From: Nocardia lijiangensis NBRC 108240
GTDB taxonomy: Bacteria > Actinomycetota > Actinomycetes > Mycobacteriales > Mycobacteriaceae
NCBI RefSeq assembly: GCF_001613045.1
Contig: NZ_BDBP01000013.1
Span: 82,807 to 146,806, forward strand
Direction of reading: 5' to 3'
Length of the DNA stretch: 64,000 nucleotides
Notes under the pieces: generated by a model
Database searches by the model: none
What the model was told of the DNA's origin: nothing
Seen by the model: only the letters and a program-made list of their open reading frames with translations
Shown here: positions 17,738-27,079 of the stretch, piece by piece
Numbering within the stretch: the first letter of the stretch is position 1
Layout: each line of letters begins with the position of its first letter
Made by a program: the position numbers and the translations under genes

Positions 17738-18529
17738 ATGCGATTCACCCGTACTCGCAACCTGCTGCTGTTCGCCCTCAGCCTGATCGCGGCCGGAACG
17801 GTGGGCACCGTGCCCACCGTCGCCACCGCCGAACCCGCGCGACCGACCATCGTGCTGGTGCACGGTGCGTTCGCCGACACCACCAGCTGGGACCGCGTCG
17901 CCGCCGAACTCCGCGCCGACGGGTATCGAGTCGTGGTGCCAGACAACCCGCTTCGCGGACCCGCCAGCGACGCGGCCGCGATCGAACGGTCGCTCGCGGC
18001 GATCGACGGGCCGATCGTGCTCGTCGGGCACTCCTACGGCGGCGCGGTCATCACCAATATCGATGATCCGGACGTGCAGGCGCTCGTCTACGTCGCCGCC
18101 TTCGCACCGCAGCAGGGCGAGCCGATCGCCCTCGCGCTCGACCCCATCCGCTTTCCCGGCAGCCAGCTGCTGCCGCCGGCACTGGCCTTCACGGTGACCG
18201 GCACCGGGCTGGACGCATATGTCGAACCGGCCTATTTCCACGAGGTCTTCGTCCAGGATGTCGATGCCGCCACCGCCGCCGAGATGATCCCCCACCAGCG
18301 CTCCCTCGCGGTCATTGCCAACATCGAGCTGTCGGGTCCCGCGGCCTGGACCAAAACACCCAGCTGGTTCGTGGTCTCCGGCCAGGACCGCGTCATCCCA
18401 CCCAGCGCACAACGAGCCATGGCGCAGCGCATCGGCGCGCGGGCCAGCGAGCTGAACGCCTCGCACGCCTCCCTCGTCTCGCAACCGGCCGCGGTCACGT
18501 CGGTCATCGAACAGGCTGCGGGCCAGTGA
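17738..18529 (+). CDS. Secreted alpha/beta hydrolase
   Basis: The 263-residue product has a signal peptide (residues 1 to about 31, cleavage near TATA-EP). The hydrolase fold shows oxyanion HG at 42-43, nucleophile Ser99 in GHSYG, Asp in SGQDRVIPP and His in NASHASL. The length and LVHGAFADTTSW opening match the family of exported or cytosolic esterases related to salicylate-esterase/hydroxynitrile-lyase proteins. The ATG at 17738 follows AAAGGA at a good distance; the frame is open further upstream but without a ribosome site. Confidence 0.87.
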   Translation: MRFTRTRNLLLFALSLIAAGTVGTVPTVATAEPARPTIVLVHGAFADTTSWDRVAAELRADGYRVVVPDNPLRGPASDAAAIERSLAAIDGPIVLVGHSYGGAVITNIDDPDVQALVYVAAFAPQQGEPIALALDPIRFPGSQLLPPALAFTVTGTGLDAYVEPAYFHEVFVQDVDAATAAEMIPHQRSLAVIANIELSGPAAWTKTPSWFVVSGQDRVIPPSAQRAMAQRIGARASELNASHASLVSQPAAVTSVIEQAAGQ

Positions 18530-18571
18530 TCCTCGGACGGGTCTCGAGGTCTACTGGCAGTTCGGAGGGCC

Positions 18572-19741
18572 TCAGTCGCCTTCGCCCGAGAGGCGGTGGC
18601 GGAGGGTGGCTGCCCGAAGCGTGAGGTGGTTGCGCTCGGCGAGGTTGTGCGCCTGTGCGGCGGCCTCCACGTAGAGCCGCACCGCCGTGGCGAGGTCGCC
18701 GGCTCGCTCGTGGAGGTAGGCGGCCGAAGCGGTGTACCGCGGGAGCGCCGGGTCGAGTTCGGCGAGTGCGGCGAGTCCCGCCTGCGGTCCGTCCGCCTCG
18801 CCGACGGCGACGGCGCGATTGAGCCGCACCACCGGGCTGTCGGTGAGGCGGACCAGCTCGTCGTACCACTCGACGATCTGCACCCAGTCGGTCTCGTCGG
18901 CCGTCTGCGCGTCGGCGTGCAGGGCCGCGATGGCGGCCTGCGCTTGGTACTCCCCGAGCCGGTCGCGGGCCAGCGCGGCCTGGAGTACGGTCACGCCCTC
19001 GGCGATCAGGTCGCGCCGCCACAGACCGCGGTCTTGATCGGTCAGCGGCACGAGACTGCCGTCGGCGCGCGTCCGGGCCGGACGTCTCGCGTGGTGGAGC
19101 AGGAAGAGGGCGAGCAGTCCCGCGACCTCCGTGTCGTCGGTGGTCGCGGCCAGCTGCCTGGCCAGCCGGATCGCCTCGGCGGCGAGGTCGACATCGCCGC
19201 AGTAGCCCTCGTTGAACACGAGATACAGCACCCGAAGCACGGTGCGCAGGTCGCCGGGACGATCCAGCCGGACGTCGCTCACGGTGCGTTTTGCCCGGCT
19301 GATCCGCTGGGCCATCGTCGCTTGGGGCACGAGGTAGGCCTGCGCGATCTGGCGGGTGGTGAGGCCGCCGACGGCCCGCAGTGTCAGCGCGACAGCCGAC
19401 GCGGGGGTGAGGCTCGGGTGCGCGCACAAAAAGTAGAGCTGCAGCGTTTCATCCGCGGAGGCCGTCGGTCCGGGCGGCGGCTCGTCGGAAACCCGAAGCT
19501 CGCGCCGTCGCCGCGCGGTATCGGATCGGGCGAGATCGACGAAGCAACGCCACGCAGTGGTGATCAGCCAGCCCTTGGGGTCGTCGGGGCTGTGGTTCGG
19601 CCACGTCTCGACGGCCCTGATCAGCGCCTCCTGGACAGCGTCCTCGGCGGTCGCGAAGTCCGCCCCGCGGTGGACGAGGACCGCCAAGACACCGGGGATC
19701 AGGTCCCTCAGCTGGGCCTCGTCCACCGCGTCGGCGGCCAT
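18572..19741 (-). CDS. ECF sigma factor with C-terminal extension (ECF42 group, DUF6596)
   Basis: This 389-residue protein has sigma region 2 (near AEDAVQEALIRAVETWP), region 4 (LTTRQIAQAYLVPQATMAQRISRAK) and a long helical, TPR-like C-terminal extension, the hallmark of the ECF42 group. ECF42 sigma factors are encoded with YCII (DGPF) proteins and the extension is thought to regulate activity. That is exactly the arrangement here: the ATG at 19741 overlaps the stop of the YCII gene. A longer frame adds 17 unlikely residues. There is no anti-sigma gene nearby. Confidence 0.9.
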   Translation of the reverse strand: MAADAVDEAQLRDLIPGVLAVLVHRGADFATAEDAVQEALIRAVETWPNHSPDDPKGWLITTAWRCFVDLARSDTARRRRELRVSDEPPPGPTASADETLQLYFLCAHPSLTPASAVALTLRAVGGLTTRQIAQAYLVPQATMAQRISRAKRTVSDVRLDRPGDLRTVLRVLYLVFNEGYCGDVDLAAEAIRLARQLAATTDDTEVAGLLALFLLHHARRPARTRADGSLVPLTDQDRGLWRRDLIAEGVTVLQAALARDRLGEYQAQAAIAALHADAQTADETDWVQIVEWYDELVRLTDSPVVRLNRAVAVGEADGPQAGLAALAELDPALPRYTASAAYLHERAGDLATAVRLYVEAAAQAHNLAERNHLTLRAATLRHRLSGEGD

Positions 19742-20148
19742 CACTCGGTGACGGTCGGCGCAGCGGTCAGGAACGGCCGAACCTCGAGCCACTCGTGGAT
19801 CGGCTTGCCGCCCGCGCCGGGCGCCGCGGACAACTCGCCCGCCAGCTCGACGGCGCGCTCGTACGAGTCGACATCGATGATCATCCAGCCCGCGATCAGG
19901 TCCTTGGTCTCCGCGAACGGGCCGTCGGTCACGGGCGGCTTGCCCTCACCGTCGTAGCGGACCCAGGCGCCCTCCGGCGCCAGGGCCTGGCCGTCGACGA
20001 ACTCGCCGCTGCCTTCCAGCCGGGCCGCGAAGTCGGTCATGTACTGCATGTGCGCCTCGATCTCCGCGGGCGTCCACTGGTCCATCGGCACGTCGTTGAC
20101 GGCCGCCGGGGCGCCTCGGTAGTGCTTGAGAAGCAGGTACTTGGCCAT
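19741..20148 (-). CDS. YCII/DGPF-domain protein, ECF42 partner
   Basis: The 135-residue protein is a YCII-related (DGPF) domain: KYLLLKHYRG at the N-terminus, VTDGPFAETKDLIAGW in the middle, ending in IHEWLEVRPF. These are usually co-transcribed with ECF42 sigma factors as likely targets or regulators; the biochemical role is unknown. The ATG at 20148 has AGGGAGAA upstream; a longer frame lacks one. Its stop overlaps the sigma start, so the two are translationally coupled. Confidence 0.9.
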   Translation of the reverse strand: MAKYLLLKHYRGAPAAVNDVPMDQWTPAEIEAHMQYMTDFAARLEGSGEFVDGQALAPEGAWVRYDGEGKPPVTDGPFAETKDLIAGWMIIDVDSYERAVELAGELSAAPGAGGKPIHEWLEVRPFLTAAPTVTE

Positions 20149-20250
20149 GACATTCTCCCTTCGGGACTGCGACCCTAGTTGGTCGTTCACCCCTGGGACG
20201 GAGCTGTCGCGACATTCTCGACATCCACCGCCGAACTTTCTCGCACCTTT

Positions 20251-21279
20251 TTACGTCTGCCGGAGAGGCTCGTACTCCTCGGCGCTGAGTCCGAAGGTCC
20301 ACGCGACGCCGGCGCGCGCGGTCTCGGTATCCGGCGGCACCCGCAGCCAGTAGGTGCGACTGGTGCCGTCGGGTTCGGGCGTCGAGTTGATCACCTCGAC
20401 CATCACCACGTCCTCGTCGCCGTCGAGTTCGATGCGCCAGAGCACGCCGGTCTCGTCACGGTGGATCGGTCGCGCACCGGATTCGTCGAGGTAGCGGTCG
20501 TAACCGTAGTACTCGAGCATCACTCGGCGCAGTTCGGCGTTCTCCTCGTCGCGGATGCGCTCGGCCGTCAGTGCGCGCAGATCGTCGAGGAATTCGGCGG
20601 GAATCGGCATGCCGCGCCAGGCGAACAGGGCGAATCCGTCGGCGTAGGCGAGCGCTGGGCCGTCACCATTGTCGAGCCGTCCCGCTTCGTCGCGGTGCAG
20701 TGCGGTAGGCCGCTCGCTGACCACCGCGATCTTCTCGTAGGGCCACCACCAGCCGGCCTCGCGGGCGACGCTCGCCGCCGCTGCCAACGGCTCACCGGGC
20801 TCGGTGCCGAACGTCGACAGCCACGCGGCATCGTGCTGACCGAGGACGGCATCGAGCAGCAGCAGGCGAATCGCGATCTGCTCCTTGCGGTTACCGGCCA
20901 CCTCGTCGATGACACCGGCTCGGATTCGGTCGACCACGGTGGCGGTTTGCTCCCAGAGGTCCGCGCCGGTCTCGCGCCAGTGTGCACTGAAACCCGTGGG
21001 GCCGAGTTCGGCGTCGACACGTGCGCGTTCGGCCGCCAGCGGGACGTTGCGCAGTGCCTCGCGGACCGATGCGCCGGTGTCCTGCGCGGCCCGCAGTATT
21101 CGCACCGCCTCCAGGGGAGAACGTGCCCACGCGATGGTTTCCGGCGCATCGAGCCCGGCCTGCCGGTAGGCCGCCCGCACCGCCTCCTCGGCCACCGTCC
21201 GGTCCCCCGGCCCGGTGGCCGCCGACACCGAACGCCATTCGTCGCGCCTTGCCGCGTACTCGCTGAATCCAGTTGTCAT
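20251..21279 (-). CDS. DUF6745 domain-containing protein
   Basis: This 342-residue cytosolic protein appears to be a DUF6745 family member, with features such as GWWWPYEKIAVVSERP and HRDETGVLWRIELDGDEDVVMVEVINSTPEPDGT near the C-terminus. No catalytic signature is evident. DUF6745 proteins occur in actinobacteria near small proteins like the next one and near LRR proteins. Here it is divergent from, and about 500 bases from, the STM4015-4011 cassette, so an association is possible but not shown. Confidence 0.7.
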   Translation of the reverse strand: MTTGFSEYAARRDEWRSVSAATGPGDRTVAEEAVRAAYRQAGLDAPETIAWARSPLEAVRILRAAQDTGASVREALRNVPLAAERARVDAELGPTGFSAHWRETGADLWEQTATVVDRIRAGVIDEVAGNRKEQIAIRLLLLDAVLGQHDAAWLSTFGTEPGEPLAAAASVAREAGWWWPYEKIAVVSERPTALHRDEAGRLDNGDGPALAYADGFALFAWRGMPIPAEFLDDLRALTAERIRDEENAELRRVMLEYYGYDRYLDESGARPIHRDETGVLWRIELDGDEDVVMVEVINSTPEPDGTSRTYWLRVPPDTETARAGVAWTFGLSAEEYEPLRQT

Positions 21280-21303
21280 CGAATGCCTTTCGCCTCTGCC
21301 GCG

Positions 21304-21630
21304 TCAGTCCGCGACAATGCGGACCGAGCCGGGCACGTATTCGCGCTGGCGCACCACCCGGAACCACCCCTTCGGCAACGTGATCGCCGCATGCTCCTCG
21401 TGGACGACGCGTCCGCCCTCGGGTAGATGCAGCAGCATCGGTCCCGTCGCACCGGATTCGCGGATCAGCTTGCCCGGCCCCTGCACGGCGTGCGCGTGGC
21501 CGGTGACCTCGCCCAGTGCGAGCACCAACCGCCCGCGTGGATCACGCGCCACCGAAGGGGCGTGCAGAAGTTCCTGCGGCACAGCACTTTCCGCGAGCGG
21601 CGCGATCAGGACATCGCCTTGCCGATACAT
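21304..21630 (-). CDS. Small conserved protein, likely partner of the DUF6745 protein
   Basis: The 108-residue protein begins MYRQGDVLIAPL and contains LGEVTGHAHAV and WFRVVRQREY, a pattern I associate with small proteins encoded next to DUF6745 genes. Predicted to be all-beta; no known activity. It lies 24 bases upstream of the DUF6745 gene on the same strand and probably shares its transcript. The start ATG has GGGAGGAAA a few bases upstream. Confidence 0.65.
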   Translation of the reverse strand: MYRQGDVLIAPLAESAVPQELLHAPSVARDPRGRLVLALGEVTGHAHAVQGPGKLIRESGATGPMLLHLPEGGRVVHEEHAAITLPKGWFRVVRQREYVPGSVRIVAD

Positions 21631-21783
21631 GAATTTCCTCCCGTCACGGCGCGAGTCCGGCGCCGTTCACCCGAGAACGTAGCGGCGGGCACCGACAAAC
21701 CGCCCGGCTCGCTCCGGTGTCGGTGCGGCTTGGTAGAAACCTCGTGACGATCACGGCACTGCCAGAAGGGGCGGGCACATCAC

Positions 21784-22764
21784 ATGACCATCGGCGACCA
21801 TTTGCAGGAGTTCGGCGGCCTGCCCGCCTTCACCTTTCCCGATGCCGAGACCGACGCGAAGAAGAAGCAGAAAAGCGTCGTGTTGCCGGAGCCGGACGCG
21901 GTCGCGTGGCGTCTGAGCGTGGAAACCTATGACGCGCAGGAGACGTGGCCCGAGTGCTTCGCTCGCTTCCTCGGTGCGGTCGATACGACGAAGATCACCG
22001 CGTTGATCGTCGGTACGTGGGATGACGTGTACGGCAACGGGCCCGACGAGGTGATCGAAGCTCTGTGCGCGGCCGCGGACCGGCTGCCCGCGCTGCGCGC
22101 CCTGTTCCTCGGCGACATCGTCATGGAGGAGTGCGAGATGTCCTGGATCAATCAGGGCCTGGTCACCCCACTACTCGAAACCTTCTCCGGCTTGGAGGTT
22201 TTCGGCGTTCGCGGCGGTCAGAACCTGGAGTTCCCCGCCGTGCGGCACGAACGCCTGCACACGCTCGTCGTGGAGAGCGGTGGCCTGCCCGCCGACGTCG
22301 TGCGCGGCATCGGGGCCAGCGACCTGCCCGCGCTCGCGCACCTGGACCTGTGGCTCGGCACATCGGAGTACGGCGGAGACAGCGAGGTGGCCGACCTCGC
22401 GCTCATCCTCTCGGGTGACCGGCTGCCCGCGCTGAAGCATCTCGCCCTGCGCAACAGCGAGACCCAGGACGACGTCTGCGCCGCTCTCGCCGCGGCGCCC
22501 GTGGTGGCCCGGCTGGAGAGCCTCGACATCTCGATGGGCGTCCTCACCGACGACGGCGTGGCGGCGCTGCTGTCCGGTCAGCCGTTGAGCCATCTGAACG
22601 TGCTCGACATGCACTACAACTATCTGTCCGACGAGATGCGAACCCGGCTGCGCGACACCCTGGAGCCCGCCGGGGTCCGCCTGGAACTCGACTCCGACGA
22701 CGCCGAGGAGGACAGCGACGAGGACGACGGAACCGTCTGGCGGTTCGTCTCCGTCGGTGAATGA
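21784..22764 (+). CDS. STM4015-family leucine-rich-repeat protein
   Basis: This 326-residue protein matches the STM4015 family: a short N-terminal region (FPDAETDAKKKQKSVV), then several leucine-rich repeats such as LPALAHLDLWLGTSEYG, LPALKHLALRNSETQD and LSHLNVLDMHYNYLSDE, and a very acidic tail ending DEDDGTVWRFVSVGE. It is the first gene of a five-gene cassette, with 3 bases before the ATP-grasp gene. Its role is unknown; an LRR protein beside two radical SAM enzymes could be a scaffold, a substrate or a sensor. Inference only. Confidence 0.88.
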   Translation: MTIGDHLQEFGGLPAFTFPDAETDAKKKQKSVVLPEPDAVAWRLSVETYDAQETWPECFARFLGAVDTTKITALIVGTWDDVYGNGPDEVIEALCAAADRLPALRALFLGDIVMEECEMSWINQGLVTPLLETFSGLEVFGVRGGQNLEFPAVRHERLHTLVVESGGLPADVVRGIGASDLPALAHLDLWLGTSEYGGDSEVADLALILSGDRLPALKHLALRNSETQDDVCAALAAAPVVARLESLDISMGVLTDDGVAALLSGQPLSHLNVLDMHYNYLSDEMRTRLRDTLEPAGVRLELDSDDAEEDSDEDDGTVWRFVSVGE

Positions 22765-22767
22765 GTC

Positions 22768-23901
22768 GTGTCCGTCTCGGCACCGCCGCGCTGGGTGATC
22801 GTCGGTAACGGCGAGAACAGGCGCGTCGGCATGTTCACCAACGCCGCCCGTGCCCAGGTGTCGGCGGAAATCCGCGTGGTCGAATGGCGTGACGTGCTGC
22901 GCGAGGGCGGCTGCGACTTCCGCGACGACGAGATCGTGCGGCTCGAGTCGCCCGGCGAGAATCTCGAAGTCGATCGACTGTTGCGGGGGAGCTCCGAGCC
23001 GACGCGGGTGGAGGGTTCCGCCCGCTGGTACGCGCGGTTCCTCGACGCGGCGCGCTCGCTGCGCGGCGGTTTCCGGCTCGATGACACCGATGACCTGGCC
23101 GTGCTGTTCGACAAGCGGCGGTGCCACGCGCGGCTGTCGCGAGCGGGTGTGCCGGTGCCGTCCTCGCCCACCTCCGGCGGACGCGCCTCGGTGCGCGGCT
23201 GGGCGGAGGTGCGGAGTCTCATGCGTGCGGCGGAGATGCCGCGCGTGTTCGTCAAGCTCGCGCACGGTTCGTCGGCCTCCGGCGTGCTGGCCATCGAATC
23301 CACCCGCGACGGACGGCTGCGCGCGACCACCTCGGTGGAGATCACACCGGAGGGTCACCTGCACAATTCGCTGCGCGTGCGTCGCTACACCGCCGAACGG
23401 GAGATCGCGCACATCGTCGACCGGCTCGCACCGGACGGGCTGCACATGGAACGCTGGATTCCCAAGGCCTCCCAAGGCGGCCGATCCGCCGACCTGCGGG
23501 TCGTGGTGATCGGCGGGCGTGCGACCCACGCCGTCGTCAGGACGAGCCGCACGCCACTGACCAACCTGCACCTCGGCGGTGCGCGCGGCGATCTGGCGGA
23601 CTTCCGCGCCGCCGTGGGCGAGCACTGGGCGACGGCACTGTCGATCTGCGAGCAGGCGGCCGCCTGTTTTCCGGCGACTCTGTGTGTCGGCGTCGATCTA
23701 CTGCCCGTCGTCGGGTGGCGACGGTTCATGGTCGCCGAGGTCAACGCCTTCGGGGATCTGCTGCCCCGGCTCTCCGGACTGCCGGAGGGTCCGGCCGCCG
23801 GGCTGGATACCTACACGGCTCAGGTCGTCGCCGCGACAACTCGCTATCACCGTGCCCGGCAATCTGATTCGCGGGAAACGCGCCAAGGAGTCCCGCTGTG
23901 A
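22768..23901 (+). CDS. STM4014-family ATP-grasp protein
   Basis: The 377-residue protein has an ATP-grasp fold: an ATP-lysine segment RVFVKLAHGSSASGV (Lys163), a second lobe with ERWIPKASQGGRSADLRVVVIGG (228-250) and a metal-binding MVAEVNAFGD (Glu324, Asn326). ATP-grasp enzymes ligate a carboxylate to an amine or thiol by way of an acyl phosphate, so this may join amino acids or a peptide. The GTG start is 3 bases after the LRR gene. Its stop overlaps the next start (GTGA). Confidence 0.88.
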   Translation: MSVSAPPRWVIVGNGENRRVGMFTNAARAQVSAEIRVVEWRDVLREGGCDFRDDEIVRLESPGENLEVDRLLRGSSEPTRVEGSARWYARFLDAARSLRGGFRLDDTDDLAVLFDKRRCHARLSRAGVPVPSSPTSGGRASVRGWAEVRSLMRAAEMPRVFVKLAHGSSASGVLAIESTRDGRLRATTSVEITPEGHLHNSLRVRRYTAEREIAHIVDRLAPDGLHMERWIPKASQGGRSADLRVVVIGGRATHAVVRTSRTPLTNLHLGGARGDLADFRAAVGEHWATALSICEQAAACFPATLCVGVDLLPVVGWRRFMVAEVNAFGDLLPRLSGLPEGPAAGLDTYTAQVVAATTRYHRARQSDSRETRQGVPL

Positions 23902-24734
23902 CGATCTCGCAGGCCACGGAGCCGGATATGAACACCGTGATCGGCCGAGACGATCTACTGTTGCTCACCCTCGACACCCTGCGCTACGACGTCGCGGCCG
24001 AACTGGCGGCGGCGGGCCGGTTGCCGAATCTGAGCGCGTACCTCCCCGGCGGTGGCTGGCAAAAACGCCACGCCCCAGGCAATTTCACCTACGCCGCACA
24101 TCACGCCATCTTCGCAGGCTTCCTGCCGACACCGGCGACACCGGGCCCGCACCCACGGCTGTTCGCCGCGCGTTTCGCGGGCAGCGAGACCACCGCCGAG
24201 CGCACCTTCGTCTTCGACGAGCCCGATCTGGTTACCGCGCTGGCCGCGCGCGGCTATCACACGGTCTGCATCGGCGGCGTCGGCTTCTTCAACAAGCAGG
24301 GCGCGCTCGGCAGCGTCCTGCCGGGGATGTTCGCCGAGAGCCATTGGGAGCCAGAGTTTTCCGTAGCCTCGCCCACCTCCTTCGAGGCGCAGGTGGCCTG
24401 CGCCGAGCGGGTGGTCGCGGCATTGCCCGCCGAGCGGCGACTGTTCCTTTTCGTCAACGCCTCCGCCCTGCATCAGCCCAACTGGTTCCACCTGCCCGGC
24501 GCGACCCGCGAGGCGGGCGACAACCGCGCCACCCACGCGGCAGCGCTGGAATACATCGACCGGCACGTAGGCCGGCTGTTCGACGTGATGCGTTCGCGGC
24601 GACGCTGTTTCGCCATCGTGTGTTCCGATCACGGCACGGCCTACGGTGACGACGGCTTCACCGGGCACCGGCTCGGACACGCATCGGTATGGACCGTCCC
24701 CTACGGTCATTTCTTCCTGGAGCCACCCGCATGA
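23898..24734 (+). CDS. STM4013/SEN3800-family sulfatase-fold hydrolase
   Basis: This 278-residue protein has the alkaline-phosphatase/sulfatase superfamily metal sites: Asp26 in LDTLRYD, Thr64 in GNFTYAAHH at the nucleophile position, Asp244-His245 in CSDHGTAYGDDGF, and His257 and His261. No cysteine-type sulfatase motif (CxPxR) is present, so a phosphoryl- or phosphonyl-transfer activity is more likely than sulfatase. The GTG at 23898 overlaps the ATP-grasp stop; a methionine at residue 11 is an alternative start. It overlaps the STM4012 gene by 4 bases. Confidence 0.87.
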   Translation: MTISQATEPDMNTVIGRDDLLLLTLDTLRYDVAAELAAAGRLPNLSAYLPGGGWQKRHAPGNFTYAAHHAIFAGFLPTPATPGPHPRLFAARFAGSETTAERTFVFDEPDLVTALAARGYHTVCIGGVGFFNKQGALGSVLPGMFAESHWEPEFSVASPTSFEAQVACAERVVAALPAERRLFLFVNASALHQPNWFHLPGATREAGDNRATHAAALEYIDRHVGRLFDVMRSRRRCFAIVCSDHGTAYGDDGFTGHRLGHASVWTVPYGHFFLEPPA

Positions 24735-26071
24735 CCCGCACGATCATCCTGCCCCGGCCGTATCAGAACTACGTCTACGCCTATCCGCACAAGACCGCCT
24801 ACCGCGCACTCACTCCGCGGCCCGCGCTCACCGACCTATGGGCCGGGCAATCGCGGCGGGCACTTTCGCTGTATCTGCACATCCCGTTCTGCGAGGTGCG
24901 CTGCGGTTTCTGCAATCTGTTCACCCGCGTCGGCGCGCCCGACGGTCTCACCGGCCGCTACCTCGACGCGCTCACCCGCCAAGCCGAGGCCGTTCGTGCG
25001 GCACTGGGTGACGCCGAGACCCCGCGTTTCGCCACCGCCGCGATCGGTGGCGGCACACCCACCTTCCTCGAAGCGGACGAGCTGACCCGGCTGTGCGACA
25101 TCGCCGAGGACATCATGGGCGCCGACCTGCGCGCGATCCCGCTCTCCGTCGAGGCATCGCCGAGCACGGCGACCGCCGACCGCCTCGCGGTCTTGGCCGA
25201 GCGCGGGACGACCCGGCTGAGTCTCGGTGTGCAGAGTTTCATCGAAGAGGAGGCACGCGCCGCCGTTCGGCCGCAACGACGCGCCGATGTCGAGGCCGCG
25301 CTCGGTCGAATCCGGGACACCGCCATCCCGGTGCTGAACATCGACCTCATCTACGGCATCGACGGTCAGACCGCCGCGACCTGGCGGGAGTCGCTCGACG
25401 CCGCACTGGCGTGGCGCCCCGAGGAGATCTACCTCTACCCGCTCTACGTCCGCCCGCTGACCGGGCTCGGACGACACACCGACCCTGCTGTCGCCGAACG
25501 TGATTGGGACGAACAGCGGCTGCGACGGTACGTCGAGGGGCGTGACCACCTCCTGGCGGCGGGCTACGAGCAGGTCTCCATGCGCATGTTCCGCCGCGTC
25601 GACGCGCCGCCCCAAGGGCCGGACGATTACGCCTGCCAGACCGACGGCATGATCGGCCTCGGCTGCGGGGCGCGCTCCTACACCTCCGGAACGCACTATT
25701 CCTTCGATTACGCCGTCGCTCCGCGCGAGGTGCGCGCGATCATCGACACCTACGCGGCCACAACGGATTTCACCCGCGCGGTCTATGGGCGAGTGATCGA
25801 CGGCGACGAACCCGAGCGTCGCTACCTGCTGCAATCGCTGCTCCAGGCCGATGGTTTCGCGGTGGCCGACTACCGGCTGCGTTTCGGCCACGAACCACAC
25901 GACAGCTTCGCCGCCGAACTCGACGCCCTCGCGGAGCGGGGGTGGCTGGCCGACCCGCGATCGGGCCATCTGCGGCTGACCGCCGAGGGTTTGGCCTACT
26001 CCGACGCCATCGGGCCCGAGTTCTTCTCCCCGGCGATACGCGCCGCCATGGCCGCCTACGAACACCGGTGA
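24731..26071 (+). CDS. STM4012-family radical SAM protein
   Basis: The 446-residue enzyme is HemW-like in its N-terminal half: the radical SAM cysteines are C54, C58 and C61 (CEVRCGFC), followed by IGGGTPTFLE and LSLGVQSF. The later sequence GLGCGARSYTSG is also coproporphyrinogen-oxidase-like. HemW relatives are heme chaperones or SAM-dependent methyltransferases, and no activity is known for STM4012. The ATG at 24731 overlaps the hydrolase stop (ATGA); 42 upstream in-frame bases belong to that gene. Confidence 0.9.
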   Translation: MTRTIILPRPYQNYVYAYPHKTAYRALTPRPALTDLWAGQSRRALSLYLHIPFCEVRCGFCNLFTRVGAPDGLTGRYLDALTRQAEAVRAALGDAETPRFATAAIGGGTPTFLEADELTRLCDIAEDIMGADLRAIPLSVEASPSTATADRLAVLAERGTTRLSLGVQSFIEEEARAAVRPQRRADVEAALGRIRDTAIPVLNIDLIYGIDGQTAATWRESLDAALAWRPEEIYLYPLYVRPLTGLGRHTDPAVAERDWDEQRLRRYVEGRDHLLAAGYEQVSMRMFRRVDAPPQGPDDYACQTDGMIGLGCGARSYTSGTHYSFDYAVAPREVRAIIDTYAATTDFTRAVYGRVIDGDEPERRYLLQSLLQADGFAVADYRLRFGHEPHDSFAAELDALAERGWLADPRSGHLRLTAEGLAYSDAIGPEFFSPAIRAAMAAYEHR

Positions 26072-27012
26072 CCGCGGTGGACCTCACCATTCTCTATCGC
26101 GGACCGCTGGCTTCCTGCGATTACGACTGCCCTTACTGCCCCTTCGCCAAACGCCGCGACTCGACCGCCCAGCTCCGCGCCGACCGGGCCGCCCTCGAAC
26201 GATTCACCCGGTGGGCGTGCGCGCAGACGGGTGACCGCCTCTCGATCCTTTTCACCCCTTGGGGCGAAGGACTCGTGCGGTCCTGGTACCGCCGCGCCAT
26301 GATCGAACTGTCGCACCAGCCGCACATCGACCGCGTCGCCATCCAGACCAACCTGAGCTGCCGGACCGAATGGCTCGCCGACGCCGACCTCGGGACCGTC
26401 GCCCTCTGGTGCACCTACCACCCCGGCCAGACCCCGTACGACCGCTTTCTCGACAAGACCGCACGGGCAGCCCGCGCGGGTGTCCGTTTCAGTGTCGGAA
26501 TCGTCGGGCTCCCAGAACATCTCGAGCATGCCCGCCGTCTGCGCGCCGACCTGCCCGAACACATCTATCTCTGGGTCAACGCCGCCGAAGGGCACACCTA
26601 CACCGACGCCGCGGCGGCCGACTGGACCGATCTCGACCCCCTCTTCCCCTTCAGCCGCCATCCCCATCCCTCGGCCGGTCTCCCGTGCCGTACCGGGTCC
26701 TCGGTCATCTCGGTGAACGGCGACGGCGACGTCCGCCGCTGCCATTTCGTTCCGGCCGCACTGGGCAACCTCTACGACGGCTCCTACCGAGCCGCCCTCA
26801 CCCCGCGCCCCTGTCCCCGTACCGAATGCGACTGCCACATCGGCTACGTCCACCTGGAAACCCTGCCGCTCTACGACGTGTTCGCGGGCGGAGTGCTGGA
26901 ACGAATCCCCGGTCGGCCTACCCGTGTACTGGCCGAAACCTCGCTGGGCCTTCCTGCAATCCCGGCGCGCACCTCGATTCCCATCGCCTCGACGACGGCA
27001 ACGTCCACCTGA
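26068..27012 (+). CDS. STM4011-family radical SAM protein with SPASM-like cysteine cluster
   Basis: This 314-residue enzyme has C17, C21 and C24 in CDYDCPYC, the [4Fe-4S] radical SAM site. The C-terminal half has C207, C225, C249, C254 and C256 (last part CPRTECDCHIGY), which looks like a SPASM-type auxiliary iron-sulfur cluster region. Such enzymes often modify peptides or proteins, so with the ATP-grasp and LRR proteins a peptide or protein product is plausible. The GTG at 26068 overlaps the STM4012 stop. Confidence 0.9.
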   Translation: MTAVDLTILYRGPLASCDYDCPYCPFAKRRDSTAQLRADRAALERFTRWACAQTGDRLSILFTPWGEGLVRSWYRRAMIELSHQPHIDRVAIQTNLSCRTEWLADADLGTVALWCTYHPGQTPYDRFLDKTARAARAGVRFSVGIVGLPEHLEHARRLRADLPEHIYLWVNAAEGHTYTDAAAADWTDLDPLFPFSRHPHPSAGLPCRTGSSVISVNGDGDVRRCHFVPAALGNLYDGSYRAALTPRPCPRTECDCHIGYVHLETLPLYDVFAGGVLERIPGRPTRVLAETSLGLPAIPARTSIPIASTTATST

Positions 27013-27079
27013 CAGCGTCGAAGCCATTCGGCAGCCTTTCACGTCAGCGGACCACGAGAAGGCCGGATCGTCCCGGCGG

